NCBI GenBank assembly: GCA_023627715.1
Contig: JAMAHW010000083.1
Span: 1 to 64,000 of the forward strand
Direction of reading: 5' to 3'
Origin: Periconia sp. R9002
Lineage: Eukaryota; Ascomycota; Dothideomycetes; Pleosporales; Periconiaceae
Length of the DNA stretch: 64,000 bases
A program made the position numbers and the translations under genes. Under the pieces are notes generated by a model. The model was given only the letters and a program-made list of their open reading frames with translations, was not told the origin of the DNA and made no database searches. This document shows, one piece after another, positions 45,111 through 56,944 of this stretch. Each line of letters starts with the position of its first letter. The first letter of the stretch is position 1.

Positions 45111-46240
45111 AATTCAATGTCACCCAATCTATTGTTTCAAGTACTCGCTAGAATAACCCGAGTCAAAAAAAAGTGCTGGTACCAATCAGACTATTCGTAG
45201 TAGGTACGCGCGTGTCTAAACATACAGAAGGACGCATTTGAGCCTCCCTCAAATACGGGGGGGTTGTGTTCACTGTTAGAGAGTGGGGAAGAGGAGCGAC
45301 AATTGCTAGAACTCACGTGGTGTTATAATTATGTAACGCTGACCTTTCAAAATGTATCAAGATGTACGCTGGCACCCTCAGGAATAGATGCTTCATAAGT
45401 TTGACACTCACATGATTTGTCTTTTTTGTTCTCCTTCTATGCGATTTTTATAATGTTGTTTTTCGTATGGGTAGAGATAGCCTTTAGTACTGCGGTACAA
45501 TAAAATCATCTACTCCTGAAACAGCCGGTTCTCATGCGACAGGAACACTTGCAAGTGTTTTTGTTGGAGGATAAGTGATTGATTGAGTCATGAAGCAGTA
45601 CTATGGAAGATATGATGTATATACAGTGTGGCACGTGATTTTGTCCACTCACCCACACAACAAATACCCCATGTCTCGGAGCTCAAATTGTTGATCTAAA
45701 ATGGAATTGTGGAGTTAGTGCCACCTCAATACACCCGAGCAGTTAAGTGTACTGCTTTGCATACATTTTGCGCGATTTTCGTCTACTTGTGCTACGCATT
45801 TCGGTGTTCCGGCGATTCAACTTAAGATTGACGAGGAACCTGGGATATTGCAAGTTTTCACTCCAGTGGTTTTAGATGTTGTCCATATTTGTCAAGACAT
45901 TAAGCGCGTGCTAAGCTTTCCAAGGTTTGTACGACAGAGCTTATGCATCAAACATCCTTAGCTTGATATACCGACTGGAACAAAATGTTAGTATGCAAAA
46001 GGCGCATGTATAAATTGTTATTAGGCATCTAGGTTGGTGTTAGCACTTATCTTCTGTCGAATATATGGCTCATGGGATCACAGAGGGGTGACTAGTACTA
46101 CGCCGCTTTTGAGATATCTTCTCTAATAAGCCTAGTGTGTTCGTTGCTTTGTGGGCGATTGATCACTTTGACTGTGCCGCTCAGGTGCTCCTGTATCTCA
46201 CCAGAAACTCATCGACAGTTTCTCTCATCACAACTCAGAT

Positions 46241-47589
46241 ATGGCGCTCTCATCTGCTTACAATGGCTTTGCATTGCCACTTCCTCCACCTTATCTTTTG
46301 CTTCTTGAGTTAATTGGCGCATCTGCAACGGTTGGATGTACGTCAGCTGAATCCTGGGTGCGACCTGCCGTAGTGCCCATATTATCAGCTTGCTCATACA
46401 GCATCATTTCAAATAATACCTCCTACATGCGTCCACGATGGGCTTCGTTGCTCGGAGGTTTTAGCGTCGCAGTCCTTCTGAGATATCTCGATGTCGGCGT
46501 AATTAGTCGATGGAACTTCGAAAACCAGGGACCAGTCACCACAATCAAGGCGGCGCAAAAACGCACTGAAGCACACTCTTCTCCTTCCACATATTCCTCT
46601 TCAGCCGATGGCTTCTTCAACCGATTCCTGTATGGGTGGTATACCATATGGTCATTCCGCCAAGTAAATACTCCATACGAAGTCAAGAATGTGCCCAGGT
46701 TCTCTGACTCTGATCCTGGTTACACCCCTTCAACGGCGGAATTTGTCCTCCGCCAAGCTGCATCGGCCATTACGTGTTATCTCTTGCTCGACCTCTTGGG
46801 CCAGCGCCCACCGCCGTCGAACCTCTCACGTTTCGATCCCACCCTCATTCCCCTTTTCTCTCGACTACATAGTGTAACTGCATCCGAATTGAAACTGAGA
46901 GCCCTTACCATCACCGGATTTGCCGTCACATTTTTCCTTATAATCCAAGGGGCCCAGTCATTTGCTGCAGCGCTTGCGGTTGGTACTGGTTTGTCCCCCG
47001 TTAAGAACTGGCGCCCTGCTTTCGGCTCGATTTGGGATGCGTATAGTTTAAAGAACGTGTGGGGGTAAGAAAAAAATACTGTGCGGCATTGGTTTTATGA
47101 TACTGAAATATGCACAGCAAGTTCTGGCACCAGCTACTTCGCCAACCACTCAGCGCGTCTGCTACGTTCTTCGTTCACAACATTTTGAATCTTCCGCGCC
47201 ACTCTTCTCTTTCTGGCGCGATCACGGTTTTCTCTTCGTTTGCGCTCTCCGGATTACTGCACACGGCAGCTGGCGTCTCAAGTGGCATGCCCATCTCGCA
47301 ACTGGGTGTATTCCGCTTCTTCTGTACGCAAGCTTGCGGTTTCATTCTAGAGCAAGGTATTGTTTCGCTAGTTCGTTCCTGTTCCGAACAGAAGGGAAGG
47401 GCTGGTGATCAGAATGGAGGGGTGGATCCATCACCACCCTGGCACGTGAAGCTCGTGGGGTACGCTTGGGTCATGGCATTCATGGTCTGGACGGGCCCGA
47501 GTTGGATTTACCCGCAGGCTGCAAGAGCGCCGACGGAGGGGAGTACAGATTTTCTACCTTTTAGCATTATCGAGTGGTTGAAAAGTTGA
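46241..47589 (+). CDS. membrane-bound acyltransferase of the wax-synthase type
   Basis: Two exons (46241-47064 and 47118-47589) give 431 residues. The protein is a multi-pass membrane enzyme with eight or so hydrophobic segments. The wax-synthase domain is marked by NWRPAFGSIWDAYSLKNVWG and KFWHQLLRQPL, then FALSGLLHTAAG, where the His is the likely catalytic residue. The superfamily transfers acyl groups onto alcohols. Fungal members include long-chain-alcohol and terpene or trichothecene acetyltransferases. The alcohol used here is unknown. It is an endomembrane enzyme by fold. It stands alone in a gene-poor stretch, 1.1 kb before the AKR gene. Confidence 0.85.
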
Positions 47590-48687
47590 GTTACAATTAG
47601 CGTGGAGAGTTTGATGTATTGAGAATGATAGTCTGCAACATCTATCGTGACTCAATCCACTGGAATGAATAATTAGTAGTATAATGTGAAAATACTTCAA
47701 AATAATGATATGAATCTTAGCATGGCGAGCAACTCAAGGGGCAATTCCCAGTTTAGAAGATCACGTGGTGTGCCTAGGATCTGGCACTGGGCTGATGCCT
47801 GTTCATCCGGTTCGGATGAACTCGTATTCTATTTCCACAAGTATCCGATGGGACTGCCGTCTTTCGAGGATGGAGTTTAATTTTTACGCTCTAATGCTTG
47901 TAGAAGAGATCATTCCAAATTAATTTCTAGAGGACAGCTTGTACCAATTCTGGGGATCACTGTAGATTGTGGACGTGTCATGTTTTGTCGTAAATTTTGG
48001 TGTTGACCGCGCTTGGAAAGCACGTAGAGAGAGTGACAACTAACGTGAAGCGCCGGTTCTCAGCGGAATTTTATGCCGCGGAGTTGCATTGAGTGAAAAC
48101 GAGTTTTTCGCGGTTTACTTGATCAATTGATATGCCTACATCTCGTACAGACGCCCCATTCATCGTCTAGTCTGTATGACACTCTCTCAGTCTACACCTA
48201 ATTTTATTGCCATATGTATAAGGTGCATGTACATATGTACAGGTATGGGAATCGGTGAATGACGTCTACAAATCGGAAACCCTGGCCCCACGTCATATCT
48301 TCACGAGCTTTCGATCTAACCATAACAAGTGAAATCCTCGCGAGCATCTGATAATTAGCATACACCCATATTCTTCAGCCCATCATCAGTCTTTATTTCG
48401 TTCGGTTGATTTCTATCTGGAGTTGACAATATCCCCGTTAAGCTCGATGAAGAACTTGTCGGACATAGAGCACACGTACCGGCCGACGTTGGTAGCGGCG
48501 GATATATGGCTAGTGTCACGGCTTCTCGACCGGCCCATATCGGCAATAACTACTGATTGGCCACCTCATGGTGCAACGCCAAATTCAGATATTTAATGAG
48601 TTGCTTCCATCGCCGGAGAGCTTCAGAACATCGATTCACATCTTCATTGCACTCCAACAGTAAATCTACAATCATATAATCGCAAGA
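47590..48687. other. intergenic, nothing recognised
   Basis: 1.1 kb between two plus-strand genes, with no supported frame. The last ~70 bases hold the AKR leader. Confidence 0.5.
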
Positions 48688-49777
48688 ATGCCTACCATTC
48701 TCGGGAAAGAAGTCGGGCCAATTGGCTATGGTCTCATGGGTACAGTTTCCTAGCCATCGCCGAACTACCATCACTTACACATGCGCTACAGGACTGACAT
48801 GGCGTCCCGATCCTATATCAACGGAAGATGCAATCGCAGCCATGAAGACGGCGCTCCAAAACGGAATGAACCTTTGGAATGGTGGCGAGTTTTACGGCAC
48901 ACCGGAATACAACAGCCTCACGCTCCTCGAGCGCTATTTTGCAAAATACCCCGAGGATGCTGAAAAAGTAGTGTTGAGCATCAAAGGTGCCGCGGGACCC
49001 CATGGAGGGGCGCCTGACGGTTCTCCGGATGGCATCCGTTCTTCTGTTGACAAGTGCCTTGAGCTCCTGAAAGGGCGCAAGAAGATCGATATTTTCGAGT
49101 GCGCGAGGCGCGATCCCAACACCCCTCTGGATGTCACTTTTGGCATCTTGGAAAAGGAGTACGTGCAGACTGGGAAGATTGGGGGTATTGGAATTTCCGA
49201 AGTCAAGGCCGCTACCATTCGTGAAGCTGCGAAAGTTACCAAGATCGCTGCCGTCGAAGTGGAACTGAGTCTGTAAGTTGACTAAACCATCGCGTGGGAT
49301 TAAAATACTGACCTGAATAGTTTCTCACCTGATGTCTTGGATAATGGTGTTTTTGCTGCATGCGCCGAGCTACAGCTCCCTCTCATCGCCTACTCGCCCT
49401 TGTCACGTGGCCTGTTGACTGGGCAGTTTAAATCCCTGGGCGATATTTCCGAAAAAAGCTTTCTACGCATGTTTCCCCGCTTCCAACCCGAGACTTTTGA
49501 AGCCAATCGTGACCTTGCGAAACAATTTGAGGCACTCGCATCCAAGAAAGGCTGCACGCTACCTCAACTTGCTATCAGTTGGACCATTGCTGTATCGAAA
49601 AAGCCTGGGTCGCCGACTGTTATCCCCATTCCCGGGGCGACGAAGCCTAGCAGGATCGAAGAGAACTCAAAGCTGGTGGAGATTACTGATGACGAACTTG
49701 CGGAGCTGGAGAAGACTGCAAAGCAGATCAAGGTGGCAGGGGGTCGATACCCCGATTTCATTCCCAGCGAGGGTTAA
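48688..49777 (+). CDS. plr1: aldo/keto reductase, pyridoxal-reductase-like (AKR8)
   Basis: Three exons (48688-48739, 48792-49272, 49321-49777) give 329 residues. The opening GPIGYGLMGLTWRP, NLWNGGEFYG near residue 47, the LSIKGA strand, FECARRDPNTPLD and EVELSLFSPDVLDNG follow fission-yeast pyridoxal reductase closely. That enzyme uses NADPH to make pyridoxine from pyridoxal in vitamin B6 salvage. SPLSRGLLTGQF is the usual AKR region before the cofactor loop. Both introns lie in frame, and the first exon is only 52 bases. It converges on the GH54 gene, 87 bases apart. Related fungal AKRs can have other substrates, so the function is probable rather than certain. Confidence 0.85.
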
Positions 49778-49864
49778 GAATTTAGCTAGATCTTGTTCCA
49801 AAACTATCAACGAATCTAATAGACGGTGCTCAATTAGTTTGATGGTTGTTCGATACATTAAACA

Positions 49865-51114
49865 CTACATATGCAAGTGATGTCGTTTGTGCTGACGCAG
49901 CTGAGGCCGTTGAGAGTACTTAGCAGCCACAATGTTGGCCTGCACAGAGTTCTCGGTCTCATCACTTGGGTATCCACTGGTCATGACCCCCTCATAAAAC
50001 GTCCCCGCAGCCCGATTACTATTATCGCCGCCCACACCAAGGGTAATCGCACCCGTGAGGTTCATGCGTCCTATGTACTGATCTGGCCGCTTGCCCGCAT
50101 AGTATGTCTGTAACGTTCCGCTTGTCGCATCGCCACCGCGAAGAGCGTACTCATCTCCGTTGCCCTTCAGCAAACTGTGGAAGAAGCGGAAGTCGATCGA
50201 TGGGCTAGCCTGGTCGATAGATGTCCAGACACCATCTTCGAGGTCTGCAGCGACCCACGGTCCGTCGCCACTTTTTTCGCCGTGAACATCGCACGTCCCT
50301 ACATTCGCTATTAACTCAAGTGCTTCGCAAATAATGTGTCGGGTTGATCACGTACCAAAGTACAGAGTCTCCATCGCTCCTTACGAAGTCGTCAGTAAAT
50401 GTTGTCCCTATATTCTCAGAGCATAGGATACATACCGCTACCCGTATCTTTAACAGAGGTTTCGACATTTCCGTAATCAAAGCAGCAATCATCGGAAAAA
50501 TGGGTGCCGTCGACGACCCAGTACATACCCTCCGAGCTATTGCCCGTAACAATGTTCTTCGTGTCGATCGCTTTATACCCAACGCCTGGGACAATGTAGA
50601 CACCATAAGCCTTCTTACCATCCACCCTGATCTCTGCAGCCGTCGCGTCCGCAAGTTCGTCAGGTCCTTGTTGACCTGGCGTGGCGCTGCCAGACGGTGC
50701 AGCGGTGAGGTTATTTCCGTTGCCGGTCTGGTCGTAGATTATGGAAATGACGCAGCTGGTGCCGGCGCAGAATTTATCTTGAGAATCCGCATCGGCGATG
50801 CCACCGGCCGTAAGAGGAAGGATGTCTTGTGTTTCGCTATCCGATGAGCGCTGGACTTGGTAGAGCGCGTTTTTGTAGGAGTCGTAGAGTGCGCGTGTGG
50901 TACTGTGGGCTGCCACGCATGGGGTATTGCCTTGAATCGCGCGTAGAATGTTAGTTTCGCGCCAATTGAGACGGTGTGATTGGTTGATAGGGTCTTGTTG
51001 TGTTACTGCTTTAGGGACGAAAATACACGTACCGGAAGCGTAGATGTCGCAGGGTCCGGCGAACACAATCCCCGAAAAGCCCAAAGCCGCGTAGAGGGTT
51101 TTTGGGGAGACCAT
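49865..51114 (-). CDS. abfB: secreted alpha-L-arabinofuranosidase, GH54, lacking CBM42
   Basis: This enzyme removes arabinose side chains from plant arabinan and arabinoxylan. Four exons (51114-51033, 50930-50436, 50379-50356, 50298-49865) give 344 residues. A signal peptide (to about FAGPCD) precedes the GH54 beta-sandwich: CVAAHSTTRALYDS, IYDQTGNGNNLT, GMYWVVDGTHFSDDCCFDYG and GGDNSNRAAGTFYEGVM. The proposed nucleophile is the Glu in GAMETLYFG, encoded by the 24-base exon. The proposed acid/base Asp is in GGDNSN. The protein ends soon after NIVAAKY. The AbfB family normally continues for ~150 residues as an arabinose-binding CBM42, which is absent. Only 87 bases separate it from the AKR stop, so no room remains. 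Confidence 0.92.
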
Positions 51115-52565
51115 AGTAAATTAATCACTGGAGGTGAATAAAGTTGGGATTTGGGTATGTTAATAAAAAAAAATCAAGGAAATTTTGAGCGCATCCAGAT
51201 GTAGAGGATTTTTGTTTAATTTGAAGATGAAATGGACTTCATTTAAGGAGTGACAATGAGGCAAAAAAAAAAGGAACGAAAGCTCTGTCTATCAGCGTTA
51301 GGAGGTAGCAGTTGAGTTTATATAACATTATTTGCTACGATATTCAAACGAAACGGATGCCATATTGGGACATGCATGTCTTAGAAGTTTCACCCGAAGC
51401 CTTGCAGTGCGCCTGCTGGACCACTCTTGGCGCTAGCCGAAGCATGGCGGTGCTAAGCTTGGTACCTTACCTCGCCGATCTCGAATTTTGGAATCATTGG
51501 ATTTCCTTTTTCTAATATAAATATGCAGAAAAGGATCCACGTGATAAATTATTTTGTGTTGTGCTGCAAGTAATTGAATTTGAAGATTGTGATGCTAATC
51601 GTTTCATACGTGGTGGATACGTGTGTTTTGGCTGTGCAGCCGACACTCGCCGATGCTTCCGCTTTAACACACAGAGACTAAAGCAGCGTCCTTGTTGTGT
51701 AGTTTAAAGATTCGGACCTTTTCTAGCAATGTTAAAGCTACCTAGCAGCTACCTGAGTTTCTCCCCAAGAGCATTACGAACTTGCCAAGATACTATTAAT
51801 TTCATCAAAATCAATACTGTTTTTCATTGCGCGGTGATGTGTTTGCCCACAGTATTTGCGTGCTGTCTCTTCATAAAAAGGGTAAAATTTACATCAGAGC
51901 TTCCGTTGACGCCAACCACCAGAAGCCCAGTATTGAGCATGGCGGTGATTGATGCAGCTGTAAGAGAGAGATTTGCGCAAATTTGATCAGAGAAAGAGAA
52001 ACATTTGCATCCTACCATCATCGTAAAGTCTGCATTCAACTCTGAACTCCTTCCGTAATAGTGATTGATTAGATGATCTAGAGGCTTAGCTGTGGGCTGT
52101 GCTGTTTGCTTACAGCACTGAGGTGGACATCACTAATTAGCTATTATGCCTAATCGGGATACGCTAATCCCCTAATTGAAGGACGAGCTATTCGTGGTAC
52201 TCGCCGCACAGTACCATTTCCGGTATTCTTCCAGAATAGGTGGAGCGCCGCGACCATGTTTGTACATCATGATATCTATGTCTGTACATGTATTAAACTC
52301 GGGATATTCAAAGTCGTGCTTTGCGTCATCGCAAAAAATTAATGGAAATCATTCGCGGTAGAACTCACAGTATGAAAACCGCACAAAGAGTTCTGGGCGC
52401 TAGGACTGCACATGCCAGTGACATTCCAAGATTGATGTAAACGAATGTCACGTGATGGACCGGTGCCTAAACTACCCAGGTAACCTTAAAACATTTGAGC
52501 GGACTCTACTTGTGGAACCCCAATAATCCGCTCGAAAACATACTTACCCTTACTACCCTCCTGTT
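51115..52565. other. intergenic: GH54 promoter side and kinase 5' flank
   Basis: 1.45 kb, AT-rich, with poly-A runs near 51165 and 51265. No coding frame is supported and no clear element could be named. Confidence 0.5.
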
Positions 52566-53886
52566 ATGACTTCTCAAAACGCTAAAGATCCCCCAAAGAG
52601 GCCACCTCGGCGACCGCCCCCCGCCACCGCCATCATCTCACGCCCGACGAACGGTGTTCCGGAGGTCAGGTTTCGACAATGTCGAGGATGTGAGTATGTA
52701 CCGACCCGGCGGACATCATCCTGTCAATCTGGGGGATGTGGTCGGACGCAAATTCAAAATCATACACAAACTAGGGCATGGAGGGTTCGCTCTTGTCTGG
52801 CTAGCACGGGATTTGGACCAACATGAAAACGTTGCACTCAAAATTCTTAAAGCAGACTCTCCGGATCGTGAGATTAAAGTCCTGAAGCACCTTCAAAATT
52901 CAGAAAGAATCGGTGGAATCTCAAACCTCCGTGGAGCATTTACGATTCGCGGACCTAATGGGGTTCATCAGTGCTTAGTGCCAGACCTTGGGGGCCCAAG
53001 CCTCAAGCATCTTAGATTGTATTGCAAACGCCCTCCCCTTCCATTTCTCAAAGCCGCGGCCAGAAAATTGGTAGAAGGCCTTGCAGCTCGTCACTTGGCC
53101 GGTGTATGTCACGGTGGTAAGCACGGCCCCCAATTTTATGTCACTACCTCCTCTCATTAGAATCTAGACCTCACACATTCCAACGTGCTTTTCGGAATTC
53201 CAGACATTGAATACTGGAATGAAGATGAGATTAATCGCTACTTGGGACCGCCTAAGACAGCACCACTCCTGCTCCTCGATGGGACACCTGCGCCGGGATT
53301 TGCTCCGACTCATGTCGTTGACGCACTCGATTACTCTCATCTCTACACAGCACAATTGTCAAGTGATGTTGTTATAATTGATTTTGGCGAAGCATTCTTC
53401 GGGGACAATGTACCCAAGGGACTGGGAACCCCTGTGTCCTTCTCTGGCCCGGAGATGCCCTTCGGTTACGCTCCGTCATATGCTGTAGATCTCTGGGCTC
53501 TAGGTTGTCTTATTTTTGAGATCCATGCATTTCGAGTTCTCATACCAACGGCCTTTGGGTCTTCCGACGAGGCAATAGCAATGGCGATTGAAACAATCGG
53601 AGCTCTTCCAGAAGAATGGCAGGATTCCTATCACGATAAAGACAACCTTTTGCAAGAGAACCCAGGCGAGAAGCATCGTTGATTTGATGATCAAATTGAG
53701 CGCGTTCGTACCTTGGACTCTCAAATTCTTGAACAGATGCCGGGGTTCTCGCAAGCTCAGCACGTCAGCTTTCTTCATCTCCTGAAAAGCATTTTGGCTT
53801 TTGAGCCTACCCGTCGTCTGCCTGCCGCGGAGGTCGCAAAACATCCTTGGTTTATCTGTGATGAAGAGCTTGGGGCCACGGGATAG
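52566..53886 (+). pseudogene. disrupted SRPK-like serine/threonine kinase
   Basis: The kinase frame reads FRRSGFDNVEDVSMYRPGGH, then the Gly-rich loop LGHGGFALVWLARD, VALKILKAD, HGD-L-THSNVLF after an intron of about 53116-53165 (GTAAGC...CTAG), IIDFGEAF, and GYAPSYAVDLWALGCLIFEI. These are the motifs of fungal SR-protein kinases. Two faults break it. A likely ATG start at 52566 (MTSQNAKDPPKRPPRR) is one frame away from the kinase, and a TGA at 53680-53682 interrupts GEKHR-x-FDDQIERVRT, where Trp (TGG) is expected. The remaining C-lobe goes on to about 53886. An internal start at 52696 could still give a truncated protein. It is one gene away from the AAA+ pair. Confidence 0.7.
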
Positions 53887-54092
53887 AATAATCGTCGCGC
53901 TTGGGTTAGCAGAACTCTTGAAAGACACTAGCGCCGAATCGGCACCTTCCGAAGCGTAACCCCTCTGTACATCGGCCTCGAAGTTTTGAAAAGCGATGAC
54001 TTCATGAAAACCCACATCCTGATAGCTTTATCAATATCTAAATTCTGCGCCCAATACCGGGAAAATGGGGTATATTTCGTGCTTCCATTCGT

Positions 54093-56368
54093 TTATGAGT
54101 CATGTAAAGCGTTCCCGGATTGTCGCGCATGCATTATCGCGTCAATATCTCGATCAAATGCTCGCCCACGAATAGCGCGATCGTCAGACTTTCCAGTGCG
54201 TAAAGTGATGTACTCTCCATTCATCTGGTTCACGATCAAAGGAACATCTTTCGTTCTATTCGCGCTTGTCATCAGAAGCTTGAATTGCGGGTATTGTTGA
54301 TATCTATCCGCGAGCCGATGCAGGGTTTGCAGCACGTAGAGGGTAGAGTCGGCCCAATCATACAAGCTAGCCTGGTAATCGGAGACGGAGTCTATAATAC
54401 AATAGATTGTTTTGTGTGGATCGATATGCATCTACGTGAAAGTAAGGCAAATTTAGTGATTATGTAGCTTGAGAGATGGTTGAAGGGACATTATATTGAA
54501 GCTTACCAGAACTCTCTCGAAAAGGGCCAATAAGGCGGAAACATCATAACTAGCAATGCCTTCCCATAGAACCTGTTCCATCGCTACAGATGCAGTCTTC
54601 ATGGCGTTCGGGTACAGTATCAACTGTGTGATTATTGACCTCAACAGCCCAGGAGGGCCATTCAGAGAGTCATGCTCCGGGTTCCTGTGATTTCCGCAAA
54701 AGAATAGTAGAGGTATAGCTTGCTCTGATCGTGCAATGGTCGCACCGAGCGATGCACAAAACACAGATAAAGGTGAAGTCCTTCCGAGACCGGATTCTCT
54801 GCAGTAGCCATCCGCCAGTAGGGTGGAGGGTAGGGGTGAGCTTATCCAGTTCTGAAAATGAGGGGTTGATCTGAGATATCGGACCTGAGCTAGGCCCTCT
54901 GGCTGCATGAAATCTGCTTTTCTCATGATATCTTGTGTTTCTTGGAGAATGGGCGTAGGATCTACGTTGAGAACCGATATTAATTGTGCTAAAGACACTC
55001 CTGCTGGATGAGATGCGAGCTGTAGGGTCGGGTCTTGGATGCTAAATGTTGATCGCCATCCTAGTTCTGTAGTAGATTGTTAGCCCATGTCACTCCTAAT
55101 TCCTGCACGATGCAGCTGACAGCGGGAATTTTACTTTTGGTCAGTATGTCCTCCCCCATAATCTGGTACATTAGCGTCTGGAGCTCTTTGATATTACTCA
55201 AACCAGAGTCAAAGGCCTTTCCCCACTCCAAAAATTGTTTTCTCATCGCTTCCAGCACTGCGCTATTTTCCTTTAATTGTGTGCTGTTATCCTTGCTTTG
55301 GTCATACACCTTTTCTGCATAATTCTGAGTTCGCCAGACATGATCACTCATCTGAGACATGTCTGTTTCCATGTTTGACAATCGAAATCGGGTGGTCTGC
55401 ACCTCACGCTTGATTGTATCACTGTTTTTATACAGGCTTGCGCTTTGCTCGAGAGTCAAGACGTGAATTCTCTCCGATAACTTTGTTTTGTGAATGTTGA
55501 TGGTCGTAGTTATCTCGTTCAGTCTCTCTGCCTCATGCGTAGGAAGCTGTTTTCGTGTGCGTTGCAGCCCTAATATGACGTTAGCATTGCTTGTGGAAAC
55601 TGAGGCTAAGGCGTTAAATTACATGAGCCTTTGTGTGTACGCAGAAGTATATTAAGAAGGCCCTGGATTGCGTCCAGCATCACGCCGTACAAGTCGCGCA
55701 CCAACTGACTCAACTGGTGATCATCAGGGAAGAAGCGCCTCTGCTCCTGTACTAGCGCAAATGTTCGAACCACATCGGCGAGAAGCTCGAGTACTCGCTC
55801 TCTAGTTTCAATCCGTTGAATCCACATCTAGAGCGTAGAGCACAGTCAGATTTGCCGGAGAAAAGAGTCTGGGTATCAAACCTGGAATATGACAGACAAC
55901 CCACCACGAAGTAAACTCAGGCCCTTCTCATCGGGAATGACTGACAACAAGCTATTTAAGAATTGTATGTCGGATTTCGAGCTCCGGTAGCCTTTTCTGA
56001 GCTTGCTTTTGAAGGCCTTCTCCTCGTCTGCCTCAAGGGCAGTATCGATTCGATGCAGCAGATCCTCCCATGTGCAGCCAATAATATCCAAACTGGGGTC
56101 AAGTTTCTGGGCTGACACCAACACACCCTCAAGCTCGCTGCTAGGCGCTTAGTACAATCTAATAACAATTGGCAAGAACGTACTTTGTAGCAATTCCTTT
56201 CCATACTGCCCTCTGACTATCGTAGCGCGCTTTCTCACCAAATGCGGGGTGCAGATCATTCCCAGTTCTGGTTTTCCAAACTTCAAAACGCTTGATCTCT
56301 AAATCATCGCTCATAGCGTCTATGACAGCTTGCGGAGGTCGTGTAGATGTTAATGACGTACTCATCAT
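54093..56368 (-). CDS. large DUF7708-type protein, function unknown
   Basis: Six exons (56368-56184, 56140-55882, 55827-55623, 55569-55135, 55066-54507, 54431-54093) join in frame to 660 residues. The region around residues 100-220 has the DUF7708 pattern: SLLRGGLSVIFQMWIQRIET, then RFFPDDHQLSQLVRDLYGVM and GLLNILLRTHKG. A helical stretch follows (LTLEQSASLYKNSDTIKREV). The C-terminal third resembles a nucleoside-triphosphatase-like region without a clear Walker A: FFCGNHRNPEHDSLNGPPGL and TIYCIIDSVSDY. DUF7708 proteins are common in Pezizomycotina, often upstream of NACHT or ankyrin domains, and have no known role. The third intron uses a GTTTGA donor. It diverges from the AAA+ gene across 576 bases. 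Confidence 0.75.
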
Positions 56369-56944
56369 CGTGGCTTAATTATTCAGTCGACAAGGCGAAT
56401 GTGAACACCAAGTGGATGGTTTACAAACGAGCGGCTTGGGTGCCTGACATTCTGTTCAACCTGCCTACATATTACCTTCCAAGTCCGGTGGGGCTGCAAA
56501 AAGGCAAACATACTTACATTAGCAAGTTCTTATCGCGCAGGCGAGTTGCAGCGAGCGGTCAGCAACCGGTCAGCAGCACAACCCTGTTTGTTGCCAATTC
56601 GAACGCCTATTTGTACGATGCCACATCTCACTCGTATGTTCATTGATCTACTCGGGATGCGATTCGCCAGTTGGATCGTATTCATTCTCGGCAGTAAATT
56701 AATTCGCTACATCAGCGCCATGCTCGTTTTCTCGGGGAAGATTTGTTCGCAGGTAGGCTAAGGCTGAACTTGGTCGGAGTTGAATGCCCTTCTTTCTTTA
56801 CACTGAAACCCCAATCCCTTGGACATGAAACTTCACTCCACGTCTAACATACTTGTCGCCAACCCATAATTACTGGCGATATCACTCTTTGTATTATTTG
56901 TTAGAAGGTGTGCGTTACATTCCGCATTTGAAAAGTTCTCCCTT
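56369..56944. promoter_or_regulatory. divergent promoter region, DUF7708 protein and AAA+ ATPase
   Basis: A 576-base spacer sits between two start codons that point away from each other. It must hold both promoters and may couple the two genes. No clear TATA box or known site was seen. Confidence 0.45.

Larger units (their letters stand above)
44684..46240. other. AT-rich intergenic stretch with a possible coding relic
   Basis: No intact gene. A minus-strand open stretch at about 45110-44830 translates to a hydrophobic, protein-like sequence (listed separately). The rest is AT-rich with only short frames. Confidence 0.5.
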
